From Schizochytrium sp. CCTCC M209059 (lineage: Eukaryota; Sar; Bigyra; Thraustochytrida; Thraustochytriidae), in NCBI GenBank assembly GCA_000818945.1, contig KN805462.1, positions 34,177 through 98,176 of the forward strand: 64,000 nt of DNA. The letters run 5' to 3'. The translations under genes were made by a program, and so were the position numbers. Below the pieces are notes generated by a model. It was not told the origin of the DNA and searched no databases. It saw only the letters and a list, made by a program, of their open reading frames with translations. Positions 60,666 to 64,000 of the stretch are shown piece after piece (the first letter of the stretch is position 1; each line of letters starts with the position of its first letter).

Positions 60666-63600
60666 TCAGTTGAAAAAGTATTTTGACTCCAGAACCTCTT
60701 TCAGATCAAGATCACCAGGCTCTGGCGGCTCCGGAATCATGTGTGCGCGCTGCGGGTAGCGAGCGATAAATTGGCGATACAAATCACCGAGAATATCTTG
60801 CGAATGAAGCTTGATGAACTCATGGCGCAATTGCTCGTTCATGGCCTCAACGTCACCAGCATGTGTCCAATAGGAATCGTGCACAGCCGTAAAGCAGATG
60901 CCAGCTTGCATGCACGAACTCGCGGTCATGAGCATGTGGGTCGAGTCAATCGAGTGAATAAAGTTTGGCGGAAACGCCGTCTGCTGCTTGCCCTTGTTAA
61001 TATTTGAGTCCTCCTTGATCTCGGTGACGATGATTTTCTGCATGAGCGTCTTCACCGACGATTTATTCTTGACGCGGTATGGCTGCACCACTGGAAGCCC
61101 CAGCGGCGTAATCCATGAGATCGGGTCGCCTGCGTCCGTGGAGATCTTGCCAAGCGTCTTGAACCACTCCTTGATCTCCTTGGCAGAGCGAAAGGTGTCT
61201 CCAATCGCATCAAGGACAACCTTGGCCAAAAGACCCGAGGCTTGAAACAGTTCATCATCCGTATCAAAGATGGCGCCGTGGCTGTTGTCACCGTTCAGTC
61301 GCATCAATTTGTTACGGTCGTTCACAGTCTCCAGCTGACGCATGATCTGGTCACGGGCGCCAATATACGTCACGCCGTACACAGAGGTCATGACAGTCTG
61401 CTTGACGACCTTGCGCGAGATTTGGCCGTTCAATTTGAGGGCGAGGTGGCGCTCGCGCTCAATCGTCTCGCGAGCGTTCTTGTCTTCGGTCTCGCTCTCC
61501 GGGGGAACCTCGAGCTGCGACTTTTCCATGATCACTTCGCGGACGCGCTCCGCTACCGCAGTGTAGACGTCACCGGGGCGCTCACGCGCCACAAGATTGA
61601 CTTGAGAGCCGCCCAGGCGGTCACGGCCGAGTGCGGCATAATGCTGCAGGCCGTTGCATGAGCCATCCTGGTGCACGGGGAGGCTCGAAAGGAAGTTGAC
61701 CGGGTCTCCGCTGTCGAGTGCAGCCTTGAGCTCCATGCAGGTAGAGAGAGCCTGCCAGCAGTTCTCTGCGGTGGCCCACATTTTCGGCTTGTGCTTGGGG
61801 TCCTCCTTGTCGAAGGGCTCGGCGGCGCAGTCGACTAGCTCCTCGAGATGTGCGTCCACCCACGCCACGCGCTCATCAAAAGAAGCCTTATCCTGACCCA
61901 TCTGATTGGCCAAGTGCACCTTGAGCCAGTACAGTCCGCGCTCGCCCAAAGGCCGCTTGTCCTTGAAGATGAGGAGAGAACGCGCCAAATCGTCACCCAT
62001 GTGGCTCACGGGGGGAATAGGATAGGCACGCCCACGAAAGTCAAGCGAGTACGGGAACCAGAACTGGTCGTACTCGCTAACAAAGTTCGCAAGACTCACC
62101 TTGCTACGAAAGTCAAGGTTCTTGGACAAGTACTCCTGACGTACCCGCTTCAGTTTTTGAAGCTTGGCCACGAGAATGTTGCGCGTCTCGAGCGGTTCAT
62201 TCCGAAGCTTTTGCTGATGCATAACCTGCTTCTCCAAAGAACGAAGCTCACCAAGTAGTTCTCTGTACCGGTCATCTTCCACAGAGGGCCGACCCGTAAA
62301 CGTGATGTCCATTTCCAGCACCTTTTCAGCGACCTCAAACAAGGGTTTGTTCAGCGTCCATGCGACGTTGCCGAGGGCATTGATGCCGTCGTAGAGGTCC
62401 TGACTCGACGCGGCTTCCTGATTGCGGAGCATTTTCAGCTGCTGCCGACCGCCTGCAGACGTCCGCAAGAGACCAAACCTTTGCGTCAAGAATCCGCCAT
62501 TGAAGGGCGACGTCCAGGGCCGCGGGGGGCATACCATGGGCCGCGTCAGCGGCAGATTCATCTTCAGATAATCGTCCAGGGTCTGGTTTTGCAGGAGCGC
62601 CGCCACGAGTGCGTGGTGCGCTACCACAACGCCCACGGTCTTGCCCTTTTGAAAGGCACCAGTGTGATAAAACGCCGGAATTCGCTCCTCGGGCGAGTTG
62701 TCGTCCTTGACTGGCTGCAGGAAGGCGCACCTGCAGAGCATGTGCACCAAAGACGCACCCATCTTAACGGTAGTCGAGGTGTCCCAGGTCGTCTGCTGGA
62801 ACGTCGAGTCCACAAAACTGTCAAGGCTGTCAAAGGCTTGGGCGTCGCGGTCCATCCTGCGGCGCAGCTCGGTCCAGGTGTCCACCTCGGCCGAGGACTT
62901 GATCAGGTTCATCTCATCCAAGACCGAGCGCCCCATGCGCATGGCCAAGTTGGTCAGCGTCACGCCTTGCGGCTGCGAGTGCACGAGATGCATCATTTCC
63001 TGAATCGTAAGAATTGCCAAAAGGTCCGCAGGCAAAAGCATGAGAAAGGCCGACGCTTGGTTGCTGCGAAGATTCCGTGCGTCTTTGAGTCGTTCCTGTT
63101 CGCGTGTGATTTCCTTTGACATGGTCTTGAACCACGCAAGGTAGTGTTTTGGCAACGACTCCAGACGAACCTCGACACCGCCCTCCTTTCCAGCCTCGTC
63201 CCCGCTGGGGCCGGCTTCCGTGCGGCCAAAGGCCACAAGTTTGCTCACGGGGTCAATGTATCGCGAGGGTGACCTTGCCGGTTCCGAGAGGGGTTCGTTG
63301 CGCATGCCTGCCGCCGCCTCGGCGTCTTGGCTCGTGACGCCGGCTGCGGAGAGGAGCGCGGACCTCGTCATGGCCGCGCCATCGATGCGGCGTTCGCGCT
63401 CCACCTGATATTGCAGGTTCTGGAGTCTGTCCAGGTACCCGGGTGCGTTAAGGCGCTCTGTGGTTGTGGTCCTTTCGTCGAAGATGATGGGTTTGCCGGT
63501 AAAGTCCTCGTCGGCCGCGTCCCAGGCGCCCTCGCGCAAGACCCTGGCCTCGTAGGGCTGGTTCCGCTCGCGCTCGCCGGAGCGCCATTGTTGCGCGCGG

Positions 63601-63899
63601 AGGAGCTCTCTCTGCTGCTTTTGCTGCTGCGCGAGGACCTTTTGCCGCTCGCGCGCGTCGTCCCTGGCGCCGCCCGCGAACCCGTTCGCGCCGTCCTCGT
63701 GGGTCTCGGTCACCACGAAGTGCCCGTGCGCCGTGGCCAGCGAGGTGTTTTCCACCGCGCTCGACCCGGCGAGCTGCGCTGCCTGCGCGCGCGCCAGCTG
63801 CGCTCCCTGCCTCCCTGCCTGCGTCCTCGCCACGCTCGCGCGCGGCCTCAGCAGCCCGCGCCACCGCCCCTTCGCGGCGCCGGGCCCTGCCCTCCACAT
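60666..63899 (-). CDS. POLRMT: Mitochondrial DNA-directed RNA polymerase (T7-like)
   Basis: A 1077-residue single-exon protein from the ATG at 63899. The N-terminus is Arg/Ala-rich and acid-poor for ~50 residues, as a mitochondrial presequence. The N-terminal domain of T7-like enzymes covers ~100-520. The catalytic palm motifs are intact: motif A HQDGSCNGLQHYAALGRD with Asp745; motif B with RKVVKQTVMTSVYGVTYIGAR (Lys and Tyr of the O helix); and motif C VHDSYWTHAGDV with Asp1008. The LDFRGRAYPIPP segment is another family hallmark. The terminal SKYFFN corresponds to the C-terminal foot that binds the active site. Known role: transcription and primer synthesis in mitochondria. No PPR repeats are obvious. 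No second (plastid) copy is in the window. Confidence 0.95.
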   Translation of the reverse strand: MWRAGPGAAKGRWRGLLRPRASVARTQAGRQGAQLARAQAAQLAGSSAVENTSLATAHGHFVVTETHEDGANGFAGGARDDARERQKVLAQQQKQQRELLRAQQWRSGERERNQPYEARVLREGAWDAADEDFTGKPIIFDERTTTTERLNAPGYLDRLQNLQYQVERERRIDGAAMTRSALLSAAGVTSQDAEAAAGMRNEPLSEPARSPSRYIDPVSKLVAFGRTEAGPSGDEAGKEGGVEVRLESLPKHYLAWFKTMSKEITREQERLKDARNLRSNQASAFLMLLPADLLAILTIQEMMHLVHSQPQGVTLTNLAMRMGRSVLDEMNLIKSSAEVDTWTELRRRMDRDAQAFDSLDSFVDSTFQQTTWDTSTTVKMGASLVHMLCRCAFLQPVKDDNSPEERIPAFYHTGAFQKGKTVGVVVAHHALVAALLQNQTLDDYLKMNLPLTRPMVCPPRPWTSPFNGGFLTQRFGLLRTSAGGRQQLKMLRNQEAASSQDLYDGINALGNVAWTLNKPLFEVAEKVLEMDITFTGRPSVEDDRYRELLGELRSLEKQVMHQQKLRNEPLETRNILVAKLQKLKRVRQEYLSKNLDFRSKVSLANFVSEYDQFWFPYSLDFRGRAYPIPPVSHMGDDLARSLLIFKDKRPLGERGLYWLKVHLANQMGQDKASFDERVAWVDAHLEELVDCAAEPFDKEDPKHKPKMWATAENCWQALSTCMELKAALDSGDPVNFLSSLPVHQDGSCNGLQHYAALGRDRLGGSQVNLVARERPGDVYTAVAERVREVIMEKSQLEVPPESETEDKNARETIERERHLALKLNGQISRKVVKQTVMTSVYGVTYIGARDQIMRQLETVNDRNKLMRLNGDNSHGAIFDTDDELFQASGLLAKVVLDAIGDTFRSAKEIKEWFKTLGKISTDAGDPISWITPLGLPVVQPYRVKNKSSVKTLMQKIIVTEIKEDSNINKGKQQTAFPPNFIHSIDSTHMLMTASSCMQAGICFTAVHDSYWTHAGDVEAMNEQLRHEFIKLHSQDILGDLYRQFIARYPQRAHMIPEPPEPGDLDLKEVLESKYFFN

Positions 63900-63936
63900 G
63901 TTTTCCTTGCGCGCGCGGAGACGGCGCTCTCGCCGC

Positions 63937-63938
<2 letters not shown>

Positions 63939-63998
<60 letters not shown>

Positions 63999-64000
63999 CC
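63939..64000. repeat. (CCTG)n microsatellite running off the window end
   Basis: About 15 perfect CCTG units, beginning 40 bp upstream of the RNA polymerase start codon and continuing to the last base of the window. Confidence 0.95.

Overview
The window reads as nuclear DNA of a GC-rich, intron-poor unicellular eukaryote. Most genes are single long ORFs with eukaryote-only families: a mitochondrial T7-like RNA polymerase, an SFT2 Golgi protein, a polycystin-2 channel, a cation-chloride cotransporter, a MINDY deubiquitinase, a WBP4-like splicing protein and SWIB-domain proteins. One gene has many GT-AG introns. A stramenopile, perhaps a thraustochytrid (labyrinthulomycete), is my best guess from this mix and from the (TGCC/CAAGC/TCTGC-type) microsatellites packed between genes. 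That is inference, because no rRNA or other taxonomic marker is present.

Layout. 1-10.7 kb: 3' end of a PurM gene, a KCC-type cotransporter, an EPHX2-like HAD plus alpha/beta-hydrolase, and divergent from it a WBP4-like zinc-finger/Tudor-like protein. 10.7-18.2 kb: a 17-exon gene encoding an LRR-kinase-TIR protein. Its LRRs are each one 84-bp exon in a tandem array whose introns are almost as similar as the exons. 18.4-19.85 kb: a frameshifted Fanzor/TnpB-like relic. 20-22.5 kb: low-complexity DNA with a 337-N assembly gap. 22.6-28.4 kb: a SANT-MINDY fusion and a PKD2-like channel. 28.6-31.1 kb: an aldo-keto reductase joined to a sugar-phosphate cyclase, interrupted by two closely spaced frameshifts. 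31-34.7 kb: microsatellite-rich intergenic DNA. 34.7-50.4 kb: an acidic protein with repeated FDAGR motifs, a hypothetical protein, a PhyH-like dioxygenase, a PH protein, a predicted N-myristoylated protein, a protein with repeated VQT motifs, SFT2 and a double-SWIB protein. 50.4-55.8 kb: an AT-richer, gene-poor island with a decayed DUF305-like membrane-protein gene and a roughly 1.1-kb inverted-repeat element with an AT-rich core. 55.8-64 kb: a PH protein, a small mitochondrial-type membrane protein and the mitochondrial RNA polymerase.

The genes are mostly unrelated housekeeping functions without operon logic. The standout system is the LRR-kinase-TIR gene. Its symmetric phase-2 LRR exons can be gained or lost without changing frame, and each standard GTAAGT donor makes an in-frame stop if its intron is retained. 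It has the design of a rapidly diversifying recognition receptor with a TIR output. The Fanzor relic immediately downstream, the AKR-cyclase fusion, the SANT-MINDY fusion and the inverted-repeat element are the other main points of interest. Coordinates of ATG starts were checked against the sequence; family calls are by eye from motifs.
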